DNA from: Acidobacteriaceae bacterium
Lineage (GTDB): Bacteria; Acidobacteriota; Terriglobia; Bryobacterales; Bryobacteraceae
DNA length: 64,000 nt
Assembly (NCBI GenBank): GCA_020247055.1
Contig: JADCJL010000142.1
Coordinates: 1-64,000, forward strand
Direction: 5' to 3'
The notes below the pieces were generated by a model. That model was not told the DNA's origin. It saw only the letters and a list, made by a program, of their open reading frames with translations, and ran no database searches. Positions within the stretch are counted from its first letter, which is position 1; each line of letters starts with the position of its first letter. Shown one piece after another: positions 25,811-34,883 of this stretch. The position numbers and the translations under genes were made by a program.

Positions 25811-27055
25811 ATGCAGGCGACCGCCGCCCTTCTGCTTCTGCTCGCGACCCTCCTCCCCGCCGCCGTGCCGCTTGACGAGTACCGCACCCGCCGCGCCGCC
25901 GTGCGCGAGCGCCTCACCAAAGACCAGGCCGTCCTCGTCCTGTTCGGCGCCACCGAAGCCGAACGCGGCGACCTCCGCAACCGCTTCTTCCAGGAACCCA
26001 ACTTCTTCTACCTCACCGGCTGGACCGACCCCGGCGCCACCCTCCTGCTCACCCCCACCGCCGAGTACCTCTTCCTCCCGCCCCCCTCCGAGGTCAACGA
26101 ACGATACACCGGCAAAAAACTCAATCCCACCGACCCCGCCGCCCCCGCGCGCACCGGCGTCGCGCAGGTCCTGCCCGCCCCCAAACTCGAAGTCACCTTC
26201 TACTCCGCCCTCGAAACCGCCCCGAAAATCTACGGCCTCATCGACTTCAACCGCCCCGACCTGCTCCGCCGCCTCGCCGGCGAACGCAGGCTCGACAACG
26301 CCGCCCCGTTCCTGTTCCCCCTGCGCATGCGCAAATCGCCGGCCGAAATCAGCCTGCTCCGCGCCTCGGTCGACGTCACCCTCGACGCCCACCGCGCCGC
26401 CTGGCGCCGCGCCACCGCCGGTCTGTTCGAATATCAAATCGGCGCCACCATGGTCAACGTCTACGCCGAACGCGGCTGCGAACGCAATGCCTACCCCCCC
26501 ATCGTCGGCTCCGGTCGCAACTCCACCATCCTCCACTACGCCAAAAACGACCGCCGCATGGACGCGGGAGAAGTCCTGCTCATGGACGTCGGCGCCGAAT
26601 GCGGCATGTACGCCGCCGATATCACCCGCACCGTCCCCGTCAACGGCAAGTTCAGCGCCCGCCAGCGCGAGATCTATGAGATCGTTCTCGCGGCCCAACG
26701 CGCCGCCATCGCCGCCGTCCGGCCCGGCATGACGCTCGCCAAAACCGGCGAAAAATCACTCTACAAAATCGCCTACGACGTCATCGAAGCCAAGGGCTAC
26801 GGCAAATACTTCACCCACGGCCTCGGCCACCACATCGGCCTCGAAGTCCACGACCCTGGCCCGCCGGAAACCCCACTCGAAGCCGGCATGGTCATCACCA
26901 TCGAACCGGGCATCTACATCCCGGAAGAGTCGCTCGGCGTGCGCATCGAAGACATGGTGCTCGTCACCCCCACGGGTGGCGAACTCCTTTCAAAAGCGCT
27001 CCCGCGCGAACCGGACGCTGTCGAAAAAGCCATGCGCCATGACCGTAAACCGTAG
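25811..27055 (+). CDS. Exported Xaa-Pro aminopeptidase-like M24 metallopeptidase
   Basis: The 414-residue protein has an N-terminal signal-like segment (about 1-16), an aminopeptidase-P N-terminal domain (about 20-170) and a pita-bread M24 domain (about 175-405). The five metal ligands are visible: Asp in LMDVGAE, Asp in AADITRT, His in GLGHHIGLE, Glu in TIEPGIYI and Glu in VRIEDMVL. It should remove N-terminal residues before proline, probably in the periplasm. The open frame extends upstream to 24503 but that part opposes thiC; ATG 25811 is the natural start. The histidine kinase gene begins 17 bases before its stop. Confidence 0.9.
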   Translation: MQATAALLLLLATLLPAAVPLDEYRTRRAAVRERLTKDQAVLVLFGATEAERGDLRNRFFQEPNFFYLTGWTDPGATLLLTPTAEYLFLPPPSEVNERYTGKKLNPTDPAAPARTGVAQVLPAPKLEVTFYSALETAPKIYGLIDFNRPDLLRRLAGERRLDNAAPFLFPLRMRKSPAEISLLRASVDVTLDAHRAAWRRATAGLFEYQIGATMVNVYAERGCERNAYPPIVGSGRNSTILHYAKNDRRMDAGEVLLMDVGAECGMYAADITRTVPVNGKFSARQREIYEIVLAAQRAAIAAVRPGMTLAKTGEKSLYKIAYDVIEAKGYGKYFTHGLGHHIGLEVHDPGPPETPLEAGMVITIEPGIYIPEESLGVRIEDMVLVTPTGGELLSKALPREPDAVEKAMRHDRKP

Positions 27056-28862
27056 CACCGGCTACTGGCTCGCCCTGGCCGCCGCGGGCCTGCTCGCCCT
27101 GCTCGTCGCCTGGGCCCCGCTCGGCGCCCAGTTCGACAACTACGCCCTCGACTGGACCTACCGCCTCCACCGCCCCGCCCCCTGGCCCACCTCCTCGGTC
27201 GTCCTCGCCATCGACGACGCGTCCTATAAATCCATCGGCGGCGTCGGCAAACTCCGCGCCGCCCTCGCGCAATCGCTGGCCCTGGTCGTCGCGGCCCAAC
27301 CGAAAGCCATCGCGCTCGACGTCGTCCTGGCTGACTCCGGCGACCCCGCCGACGACGACGCCCTCGAACCCCTCCTCCCCCACGTCGTCCTGCCCGCCGT
27401 CCTCACCCCCACCGACGGCTGGGAACTCCCGCAGGAGCGTTTCCGCAAGGTCGCCCCCGCCCTCGGCCACGTCCACGCCGACCCCGACTCCCGCGACGGC
27501 ATGTCCCGCGCCATGCCCCTTGAAAAACGCGCCGCCGGCCGGCGCCTCTGGGCGCTCTCGCTCGAAGCCTTCCGCCTCGCCTCCGGCGGCGGCCCGGTCA
27601 CCGAATCCCCCTCCGACCTCGAAGTGGGTGGCGTCCTCATCCCGGCCTCCCTCGCCGGCGGCCGTCTCATGCGCATCCGCTACCTCCCGCCCGACGACAA
27701 CGAAACCTCCCGCATCCCGCACGTCACCGTCAAAGCCCTGCTGGCCAACCCCGCCCTCGCCCAAGCCTTCCGCGGCAAAGTCGTCTTCGTCGGCGCCACC
27801 TCCCAATCGGCCGTTCGCGACCGCCTCATGACGCCCTACACCACGCTGCAGCCCATGCCCGGCGTCGAAATCCACGCCCACGCCTACGAAACCATGGCCA
27901 CCGGCCAGTTCCTCACCGACGCCGCGCCCTCGCTCGTCCTGCTCCTCTCGGTCGCCCTCGTCGCCGGCGCCGCCCTCATCTTCCGGCGCTTCACCGGACT
28001 GCCCGCCTACAGCCTCGCCGCCGCCCTGCTCGGCATCGCCCATATTATTCCCCACATCTTCTTCATGTCCGGCATGGTCTTCTCCCACGTCGCCCCCATG
28101 CTCGCCGCCTGGTTCGCTGTCGTCGTCGCCGCCGCCTGGCAATACTTCTCGACGCGCCTCGCCCTCGCCACCGCCGAAGGCGAACGCGCCCGCTACCAGC
28201 AGGCGATCCAGTTCGTCACCCACGAAATGCGCACCCCGCTCACCGCCATCCAGGGCTCGAGCGAACTCATGGGCCGCTACAAACTCACCGAGGAAAAGCA
28301 AAAGCAACTCGCCGCCCAGATCAACAGCGAATCGAAACGCCTCGCCCGCATGATCCAAACCTTCCTCGACGTCGAGCGCCTCGGCGCCGGGCAGATGCAG
28401 CTCAAACAGGACCCCGTCCCCGTCCCCGCCCTGCTCAACGTCTGCCTCGACCGCGCCCGCCCCCTCGCCGAACGCAAGAACATCGCCCTCGACTTACTCA
28501 CCGCGCCCGAACTCACCCTGCAGGGCGACCGCGAGCTACTCGAATACGCACTCTACAACTTACTGACGAATGCCGTTAAGTACTCGCCGCCCGACACGCG
28601 CGTCGAACTCTCAGCCACCGCCGCACCCGGTCGCCTCGCTATCGCCGTCCGCGACCAGGGCATGGGCATGAGCCCGGCCGAACTCAAAAAACTGTTCACC
28701 CGGTTCTACCGCACCACCCGCGCCGAACAGTCCGGCGAAGTCGGCACCGGTATCGGACTGTCCATCGTGCAGCAGATCGTCCAACTCCACGGCGGACGCA
28801 TCGAGGTCACTTCCGAGCCGGGCGCCGGCTCCTGCTTCACCCTCTCGCTGCCGGTGCGCTAG
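27039..28862 (+). CDS. CHASE2-domain sensor histidine kinase
   Basis: The 607-residue protein has an N-terminal membrane segment (about 10-30), a periplasmic CHASE2 sensor domain (about 35-300), three membrane helices (about 300-370), a HisKA dimer domain with phospho-acceptor FVTHEMRTPL (His near 392) and a HATPase domain with N box LLTNAVKYSP, G1 DQGMGMSP and G2 GTGIGLSIV. CHASE2 ligands are unknown. No response regulator is adjacent; an NtrC-type regulator lies 6 kb downstream but is not evidently linked. ATG 27039 lies inside the preceding peptidase gene, so the two are probably cotranscribed. The stop forms a shared CTAG with the convergent peptidase gene. Confidence 0.92.
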   Translation: MTVNRSTGYWLALAAAGLLALLVAWAPLGAQFDNYALDWTYRLHRPAPWPTSSVVLAIDDASYKSIGGVGKLRAALAQSLALVVAAQPKAIALDVVLADSGDPADDDALEPLLPHVVLPAVLTPTDGWELPQERFRKVAPALGHVHADPDSRDGMSRAMPLEKRAAGRRLWALSLEAFRLASGGGPVTESPSDLEVGGVLIPASLAGGRLMRIRYLPPDDNETSRIPHVTVKALLANPALAQAFRGKVVFVGATSQSAVRDRLMTPYTTLQPMPGVEIHAHAYETMATGQFLTDAAPSLVLLLSVALVAGAALIFRRFTGLPAYSLAAALLGIAHIIPHIFFMSGMVFSHVAPMLAAWFAVVVAAAWQYFSTRLALATAEGERARYQQAIQFVTHEMRTPLTAIQGSSELMGRYKLTEEKQKQLAAQINSESKRLARMIQTFLDVERLGAGQMQLKQDPVPVPALLNVCLDRARPLAERKNIALDLLTAPELTLQGDRELLEYALYNLLTNAVKYSPPDTRVELSATAAPGRLAIAVRDQGMGMSPAELKKLFTRFYRTTRAEQSGEVGTGIGLSIVQQIVQLHGGRIEVTSEPGAGSCFTLSLPVR

Positions 28863-29899
28863 TTGGCCGACACCGGCTCCCACAGCCGCCAGTTCTGTTC
28901 GGCCTTTTCAAACTCCGCCCGGAGCGCCCGCCGCAGCGCCGTCACGTCCCCGGCCGCCGCCGGCACCGGCGCCCGGCCCGTCCAAATCTCCCGCGCCGTA
29001 CCCACCGGATACATCCCCTCGCCCCGCCCCAGATCCGACCAGTAATAGGCCCGCCCACCCACCGGCCGCGTCTCCCACCGCATCGTCCCCGTCTTTTCAA
29101 GCAGCCGCACCAGCGACTGCGCATTGCTGATCCGCTCGTCCTCCAACGCCTGTAAGTGCACGCCCTCCCAGGCGATCTTGTACAGACCCAGCGAAAACGC
29201 AATCCCGTCCCGCGCCTTCCATAGCCGCCAACTTGCCGGCCCCAGCGCCCGGCTCATCCGCTCGAGCCAATCCCCATCCCGCCAGATCGCCCCCGTCGCG
29301 TCCATCCACCGGAATCCGCGAAAACCCAAATCACACGCCCGGCCATAGTGATGAGTACTCTCCCCCGGACCCGCCATCGTGTTCCGCCGTCCGAAGCCCA
29401 ACTGATCCCCGAAGCCCCGCCGCCAGCCCGTGTAAGTAATCCACAGCACAATGCCGTACTCCTCGTACATCCGCCGCACCATGTCCATAACCTGCCGCTG
29501 AAACGAAGGCTCAAACTCGGAGTAACTCTCAATCTGCGCCATCGACCGGGCCGCTTCGTCCGCCGTCGCCTCGAAGTAAAGGATCTTCGACTCCGGCAGT
29601 ACCCGCATCCCCCGGAAGGCCTCCGGCAGCGCCTCCCGCAGCGCGCGCCACGTCGGCCCATCCCGCAGCGGCAGCCCCTCGTCGATCCCCCGGTCCCGCT
29701 GAAACGCCGCCAACGCGGCCCGTGTGCCTGGCCCGAACTCGCCGTCCACGCGAAACTGAACGTACGGCCGCCCCGCCGGGCTCTTCACCGCGAGTAACAT
29801 CCCCTGCAACAGCGCGACCTCATCGGCCGCCATCGGCACCCTTTCGCCCGCCGCCGGAGCCGCCCACACCAGAGCGCAGGCACAGCAAACCACGCTCAT
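28859..29899 (-). CDS. Exported peptidoglycan-binding M15/VanY-like peptidase
   Basis: The 346-residue protein has a signal peptide (about 1-18), a PG_binding_1 domain (about 28-90, with DGEFGPGTRAALAAFQ) and a C-terminal M15 peptidase-like domain. The zinc motif S-x-H-x-x-G-x-A-x-D is kept exactly as STHHYGRACD (181-190), and WEGVH supplies the later Glu and His. It probably cleaves peptidoglycan cross-links or stem peptides in the periplasm. ATG 29899 is preferred to ATG 29920 because GGAGG lies six bases upstream and it opens directly into the signal peptide. The stop shares CTAG with the histidine kinase gene. Confidence 0.85.
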   Translation of the reverse strand: MSVVCCACALVWAAPAAGERVPMAADEVALLQGMLLAVKSPAGRPYVQFRVDGEFGPGTRAALAAFQRDRGIDEGLPLRDGPTWRALREALPEAFRGMRVLPESKILYFEATADEAARSMAQIESYSEFEPSFQRQVMDMVRRMYEEYGIVLWITYTGWRRGFGDQLGFGRRNTMAGPGESTHHYGRACDLGFRGFRWMDATGAIWRDGDWLERMSRALGPASWRLWKARDGIAFSLGLYKIAWEGVHLQALEDERISNAQSLVRLLEKTGTMRWETRPVGGRAYYWSDLGRGEGMYPVGTAREIWTGRAPVPAAAGDVTALRRALRAEFEKAEQNWRLWEPVSAN

Positions 29900-29951
29900 C
29901 AGGTGCCTCCACTTTTGCATTCTGATAGCCTAACGCAAGATTTCTCCACCC

Positions 29952-31430
29952 ATGAAAATCGCCATCGCCTCCTGCCTGCAGGAAAGTAACAACTTCTCCC
30001 CCGTCGCCACCACTTACGACGACTTCAATCCCGTCTTCGGCCCCGCCGTGCTCGACCGCCACAGCGGCAAGCTCACCGAAATGGGCGGCTTCCTCGATGT
30101 GCTCGAAACGACCGAAGCCAAAACCGAAGCCATTACCGTCGCCCCCATCTGCGCCGCCTGGGCCATCACGGCCAACCGCTGCCGCCGCGCCGATTTCGCC
30201 CGCCTCACCAAAGCCTTCGCCGCCGGCCTCGCCGCCGCCCAACCCGACGCCCTCCTCCTCGCCATGCACGGCGCCCAGACCGCCCAGGGCGAAGACGACG
30301 TCGAAGGCCGCTTCCTCGCCATCGCCCGCGAAATCCTTGGCCCCGACAAGCCCATCATCCTCACCCTCGACCTCCACGCCAACATCACCCAGCGCATGGT
30401 CACCCTGGCCACCGCCATCGTCGGCTACCACACCTACCCCCACGTCGACATGTTCGAAACCGGCCAGAAAGCCGCCCGCCTCCTCCTCCGCACCCTCGCG
30501 GGCGAAGTCCGCCCCACAATGGCCTATCACAAACTCCCCCTCATCCTCCAAGCCGAAAACTCGCAGACCTACCGCGGCCCCATGCACGAACTCATCACCG
30601 CCGCCCAGGCGCTCGAAGCCTCCGGCCAGGCCGAAGCCGTCTCCCTCTTCCCCGTCCAACCCTGGCTCGACATCGCCGAAATGGGCTGTGCCGTCGTCGC
30701 CGTCACCAACCACAAACCCAAAGCCGCCCAAACGCAGGCCACCAAACTCGCCCGGCAGCTCTGGAAGCGCAAAGCCGAATTCGAAACCACCCTCACCCCG
30801 GTCCCCGACGCCATTGCCGCCGCGCTCGCCCTCCCTGCCGGTCCCACCGTCCTCGCCGAATCCTCGGACTCGACCGGCTCCGGCTCGCCTGGCGACTCCA
30901 CCGGCGTGCTCAAGCACCTGCTCCAAGCCCCGCTCACGGGCCCCGCCGCCATCTTCCTCGTCGACCCCGCCACCGTCGCCGCCGCCTTCACCGCCGGGGT
31001 CGGCGCCACCGTCTCCCGCCGCATCGGCGGCTGCTTCGATAAGAAAAACTCGAAGCCCGTCCCCGTCCAGGCCTACGTCAAACTTCTCTCCGATGGCTCT
31101 TGGACCGCCCGCGCCCGCGGCTACAACACCGGCATCACCACCTCCATGGGCCGCGCCGCCGTCCTCGTCTGCGGCCACGTCCACATCCTCGTCGCCGAGC
31201 GCTCCGCCATGACGGTCGACCCCGAACTCTTCCGCAGCCACGGCATTGAACCCGCCTACTGCCAGATCGTCGTCGTCAAATCGCCCAACGGCTTCCGCGC
31301 CGCCTACGAGCCCCTCGCCAAGGCCATCTTCGTCGTCGATACCCCGGGCGTCTCCTCCGCCAACCTCCGGCAGATGCCCTTCAAGAACGTACCCCGGCCG
31401 CTCTACCCGCTCGACACCGAGGGCTTCTAG
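29952..31430 (+). CDS. M81 family metallopeptidase (MlrC-like)
   Basis: The 492-residue protein matches the M81/MlrC family, named for the last enzyme of microcystin breakdown but present in many bacteria with other, unknown substrates. Family stretches include the N-terminal IASCLQESNNFSP, LLLAMHGAQ, LTLDLHANIT (His and Asp likely bind zinc), YHTYPHVDMFETG, and the MlrC C-terminal domain with SSDSTGSGSPGDST near residue 300. It is first of three plus-strand genes, with an MFS transporter four bases downstream and an oxidoreductase after that, suggesting import and processing of a small molecule. No signal peptide is seen, so it is probably cytoplasmic. Confidence 0.88.
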   Translation: MKIAIASCLQESNNFSPVATTYDDFNPVFGPAVLDRHSGKLTEMGGFLDVLETTEAKTEAITVAPICAAWAITANRCRRADFARLTKAFAAGLAAAQPDALLLAMHGAQTAQGEDDVEGRFLAIAREILGPDKPIILTLDLHANITQRMVTLATAIVGYHTYPHVDMFETGQKAARLLLRTLAGEVRPTMAYHKLPLILQAENSQTYRGPMHELITAAQALEASGQAEAVSLFPVQPWLDIAEMGCAVVAVTNHKPKAAQTQATKLARQLWKRKAEFETTLTPVPDAIAAALALPAGPTVLAESSDSTGSGSPGDSTGVLKHLLQAPLTGPAAIFLVDPATVAAAFTAGVGATVSRRIGGCFDKKNSKPVPVQAYVKLLSDGSWTARARGYNTGITTSMGRAAVLVCGHVHILVAERSAMTVDPELFRSHGIEPAYCQIVVVKSPNGFRAAYEPLAKAIFVVDTPGVSSANLRQMPFKNVPRPLYPLDTEGF

Positions 31431-31433
31431 CCC

Positions 31434-32618
31434 ATGGCCTACCGCCACCGTCTGGTCCTGCTCGCCCTCGTCATCAACATGGTCTGCTACACCGACCGTG
31501 TCTGCATCGCCATCGCCGGCCCCGAACTACGCACCTCCTTCGGCCTGTCGGCGGCGCAGATGGGCCTCGTCTTCAGCATCTTCAGCCTCTCTTACTTCCT
31601 CGGCCAAACCCCGTGGGGCATCCTCGCCGACCGCTACGGCTCCCGCGGCCTGGTCGCCTTCGCCATCGCCGGCTGGTCGGTATTCACCGCCCTCACCGCC
31701 GCCGCCTGGAGCTACGTTTCGCTCCTCGTCATCCGCTTCGTCTTCGGCGCGCTCGAAGCCGCCTTCTCCCCCTCGATCGCCTCGGCCTTCTCCCGCTGGA
31801 TTCCCATTCAGGAACGCGCCACGGCCTTCGGCGCCTTCCTCGGCGGCGGCCGTCTCGGCGGCGCCCTGGCCCCGCCGCTGGCCGGGTTCTTCGTCCTGCG
31901 CTACGGCTGGCAGGCCCCGTTTCTGATCTTCGGCGCCTTCGGCCTGCTCTGGGCCGCGGCCTGGTTCGCCTTCTATCGCAACCAACCGCCCGCGGATGCC
32001 CCGCGACGAAACGAACCCATTCCCTGGGCCGTCCTCCTCCGCTCCCGACGCCTCTGGTGCCTGCTCGGCACTGCGTTCGGCTCCACGTTCCTCTGGCAGT
32101 TCTACATCACCTGGTTCCCCACCTATCTCCGCGAACAGCGCGGCATGGCCATCACGGAGGCATCCTACTACGCCGGCCTCCCGCTGCTGTTCGGCGTTGC
32201 CGCCACCTGGGCCGGCGGCCTGGCCACCGACCTCCTCGCCCGCCGCCTTGGCGACCGCCGCGCCCGCACCGTGCTTGGCTTCGTTTCGCTAAGTGCGGGT
32301 GCGGCGCTGTTCACGGCCGGTGTCTGGCATCCCGCGCCCGCCCTCGGCGCCCTGCTCATGGCCAGCGCCGCCGGCGGCGTCGATCTCTATCTCGGCGCGG
32401 CCTGGTCCTCGGCCACCGATATCGGCGAAACCTCCGGCGGCGCGGTCTCCGGCCTGATGAACGCGGCCTCAAACGCGGCCGGCTTCGCCTCCCCCGCCAT
32501 CATGGGTCTGGTGCTCGATCGCTTCCACGATTGGAACGCCGTGCTCTACCTCTCGGCCGCCAGCACGCTGGCCGCCGCCGTCCTCTGGTTATTCGTCAAT
32601 CCCCGCCGCATCGCATAA
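31434..32618 (+). CDS. MFS transporter of the anion:cation symporter type
   Basis: The 394-residue protein has 12 predicted membrane segments. The loop motif GILADRYGSRG between segments 2 and 3 and the N-terminal NMVCYTDRVCIAIAGPEL match the ACS branch of the major facilitator superfamily, whose members take up sugar acids, phthalate or related organic anions with a cation. The start follows the M81 stop by three bases and is followed 18 bases later by the Gfo/Idh gene. Substrate is unknown; neighbours suggest a modified sugar, a sugar acid or a small peptide. Confidence 0.9.
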   Translation: MAYRHRLVLLALVINMVCYTDRVCIAIAGPELRTSFGLSAAQMGLVFSIFSLSYFLGQTPWGILADRYGSRGLVAFAIAGWSVFTALTAAAWSYVSLLVIRFVFGALEAAFSPSIASAFSRWIPIQERATAFGAFLGGGRLGGALAPPLAGFFVLRYGWQAPFLIFGAFGLLWAAAWFAFYRNQPPADAPRRNEPIPWAVLLRSRRLWCLLGTAFGSTFLWQFYITWFPTYLREQRGMAITEASYYAGLPLLFGVAATWAGGLATDLLARRLGDRRARTVLGFVSLSAGAALFTAGVWHPAPALGALLMASAAGGVDLYLGAAWSSATDIGETSGGAVSGLMNAASNAAGFASPAIMGLVLDRFHDWNAVLYLSAASTLAAAVLWLFVNPRRIA

Positions 32619-32636
32619 GCGGATACAATCACGACC

Positions 32637-34205
32637 ATGCAACGCCGACAAGTTCTGCAATCCGCCGCCGGCCTCACCATTCTCCGCTCCGGCCTCCTCC
32701 GCGGCCAGACCGCCCCCAGCAACCGCCTCAACGTCGCCCTCATCGGCGTCTGGGGCCGCGGCACGGCCCACTATAACGTCCTGCGCGACGAAAACGTCGT
32801 CGCCCTCTGCGACGTCAACGACCTCCGCACCAAAGAAGCCCTCGCCATCTTCCCCAAGGCCAAGACCTACTACGACTGGCGCCAGTGCCTCGACCAGAAA
32901 GACGTCGAAGCCGTCATCATCTGCACCGCCGACCACCATCACGCCTTCATCGCCAACTGGGCCATCAACCGCGGCCAGCACGTCTTCTGCGAAAAGCCCC
33001 TCGGCATCTCCGTCGAAGAGGTGCGCACCGTGCGCGCCAACTACCTCAAGAACAAAGCCAAGGTGGCCACCCAGCACGGCACCCAGCGCCACGCCTATCC
33101 CAACTTCGAGCGCCTCCGCGAACTCATCCTCGACGGCGCCATCGGCGACCTCAAGCGCGTCCACGGCTGGGACGCCCGCCAACTTCCCCGCCCCGGCTAC
33201 CCCACCGCCCAGGGCCAGCCGCCCGCCGAACTCCACTACGAACAGTGGATCGGCCCCTCGCCCTATCACCCCTACAGCCCGCAGTACTTCGGCGGTTCGG
33301 CCGGCCTCAACTGCCTGTTCTGGAACATGTACCGCGACTTCGGCGTCGGCCAGATGGGCGACATGGGCGCCCACACCATGGACCTGCTCTGGAACGTCAT
33401 CGACGCCGGCGCCCCCACCGGCATCGAGGTCGATCAGGACGTCACCGACAAGTACCACCCCGATATCTGCCCCGTGAAACTCAAGGTCACTTTCGAACAC
33501 CCCGCCAACTCCTGGCGCGGGCCCATCGAAGTGCTCTGGTACCAGGGCGGCCAGAAGCCGGAAGCGCCGCGCGGCTACGTCGACATCTCGAAGGTCCCCA
33601 ACGGCGCCATCTTCGAAGGCACCAAGGGTAGCATCTTCGCCGACTTCACCTCGCGCATCATCCTGCCCAACAACGACGACGGCGACCTGACCTACTACAA
33701 GCGCCGCGCCGAACCGCTGCCGCTCATCGGCGGCTCGGGCCAGGTGACGCAGAACGTGCCGCCCCGCCGCCCGCCCAGCGGCCCGCCCGCCCCGCTGCCG
33801 CCCGGCTTCACCGCCCAGCCCAACCAGCAGCCCGGCCCCTCCGGCTTCCCGGAGATCCAGATGCTCAACGGCAAGGTGCCCGCCGCGCTCGGCCTGCCCA
33901 ACCCGGCCATCCCCGGCATCCTCGCCGGCAACCCGCCCAACCGCACCGTCGACGTCTTCCAGCGCGAATGGCTCGACGCCTGCAAAGGCAAGCTCAACAA
34001 CGTCACCCACGGCACCAGCAGCAAGACCCACTGCGACTTCGACTACTCGGGCACGATGATGGAGCAGATGCTGCTCGGCCTCGTCGCCCATCGCGTCGGC
34101 AAGAAGCTCACCTACGACCCCGCCACCGGCCGCATCACCAACGTCCCCGAAGCCAACGACTACCTGAAGCGCACCTACCGTCCCAACTGGACCCTCAACG
34201 GGTAA
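32637..34205 (+). CDS. Exported Gfo/Idh/MocA-family oxidoreductase with proline-rich insert
   Basis: The 522-residue protein starts with a Tat-like signal (MQRRQVLQSAAGL) and a Rossmann NAD(P)-binding domain (VALIGVWGRGTAHY near residue 33, then CEKPLG with the family Lys). The C-terminal domain holds the substrate-binding beta sheet with MGDMGAHTMD. Members oxidise or isomerise sugars; many acidobacterial paralogues are exported. An unusual insert of about 35 residues, very rich in Pro, Gly and Gln, occurs near 372-408, where such proteins usually have a short loop. It follows the MFS gene and overlaps the convergent DUF1080 gene by 11 bases. Confidence 0.9.
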   Translation: MQRRQVLQSAAGLTILRSGLLRGQTAPSNRLNVALIGVWGRGTAHYNVLRDENVVALCDVNDLRTKEALAIFPKAKTYYDWRQCLDQKDVEAVIICTADHHHAFIANWAINRGQHVFCEKPLGISVEEVRTVRANYLKNKAKVATQHGTQRHAYPNFERLRELILDGAIGDLKRVHGWDARQLPRPGYPTAQGQPPAELHYEQWIGPSPYHPYSPQYFGGSAGLNCLFWNMYRDFGVGQMGDMGAHTMDLLWNVIDAGAPTGIEVDQDVTDKYHPDICPVKLKVTFEHPANSWRGPIEVLWYQGGQKPEAPRGYVDISKVPNGAIFEGTKGSIFADFTSRIILPNNDDGDLTYYKRRAEPLPLIGGSGQVTQNVPPRRPPSGPPAPLPPGFTAQPNQQPGPSGFPEIQMLNGKVPAALGLPNPAIPGILAGNPPNRTVDVFQREWLDACKGKLNNVTHGTSSKTHCDFDYSGTMMEQMLLGLVAHRVGKKLTYDPATGRITNVPEANDYLKRTYRPNWTLNG

Positions 34206-34800
34206 CGGTCCGGTACTCGATCTGCCGCACCGCTCCGGTCGTGTTGTACGACGCGATCCCGAGCGGTGCGGACCGTTCAATATCGCCCGGCCGCATCGTG
34301 ATCTGCCGTCCGGCGATGCCGACGTTCACGACGCGCTCGGCCCCAATCCAGCACTCGATCCGCTCCGGAGCCACGGCCACGCGAATCGGGTACCACTTGC
34401 CGTCTTCGAAGGTGAAGTAGTTCCGCGTTTCGTTCTCCGAGGCGTTCCACCCGTCGATACTCGAAACGCCGATAATGTCGCCGCCCCAGCCGCCCAGCAC
34501 AAACGTGGCGAAACTGTCGCCCACAGGAAACGTCAGGCTCGCAAAGAAGTCGCCGCCCGCCACGCGCATGGCTTCGTAGCGGACCTCGTAGTTCGTCCGT
34601 GGAAAAGTACCCGCGTAAGTGATCCCGGTCAACGGCGCCCCGGCCCCTAACAGAATCCGCCCCTCCGCCACGCTCACGGCGCCTTTGCGGGGAAACGCCG
34701 TCTCCTTCCAGCCGGTGAGCGACTTGCCGTCGAACAGCGTCTGCCAGGCCTCGGCCGCCCGCAGGAGGCTCGCTCCCAGGATCCAGTACCGTCTTGTCAC
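34195..34800 (-). CDS. DUF1080 (3-keto-disaccharide hydrolase/LamG-like) protein
   Basis: The 201-residue protein has the DUF1080 opening WQTLFDGKSLTGWKE, and a concanavalin-like beta sandwich with YEVRYEAMRV and a C-terminal IRVAVAPERIECWI. In other bacteria this domain can hydrolyse 3-keto-glycosides or bind sugars. GTG 34800 gives a signal-like N-terminus (ASLLRAAEA) and was preferred to an upstream ATG at 34881 that opens Arg-rich sequence. Its end overlaps the Gfo/Idh gene by 11 bases. Gfo/Idh and DUF1080 proteins often occur together, here on opposite strands, which suggests related substrates. Confidence 0.78.
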   Translation of the reverse strand: MTRRYWILGASLLRAAEAWQTLFDGKSLTGWKETAFPRKGAVSVAEGRILLGAGAPLTGITYAGTFPRTNYEVRYEAMRVAGGDFFASLTFPVGDSFATFVLGGWGGDIIGVSSIDGWNASENETRNYFTFEDGKWYPIRVAVAPERIECWIGAERVVNVGIAGRQITMRPGDIERSAPLGIASYNTTGAVRQIEYRTVTR

Positions 34801-34883
34801 GCCCGGTAGTCTACCATCCCGCGCACCGCCCGCTTTGCCGTACCATGGAGATTCAGCCCTGTTTTTGGTCCGTCCCGTCACTT

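Noticed and set aside
26964-28358. Gly/Asp/Val-rich open frame antisense to the histidine kinase gene
   Set aside because: Low-complexity composition mirrors codon bias of the real gene. Similar shadows at 29820-31448, 32589-34280, 42781-44292 and 49336-50727 were dropped for the same reason.
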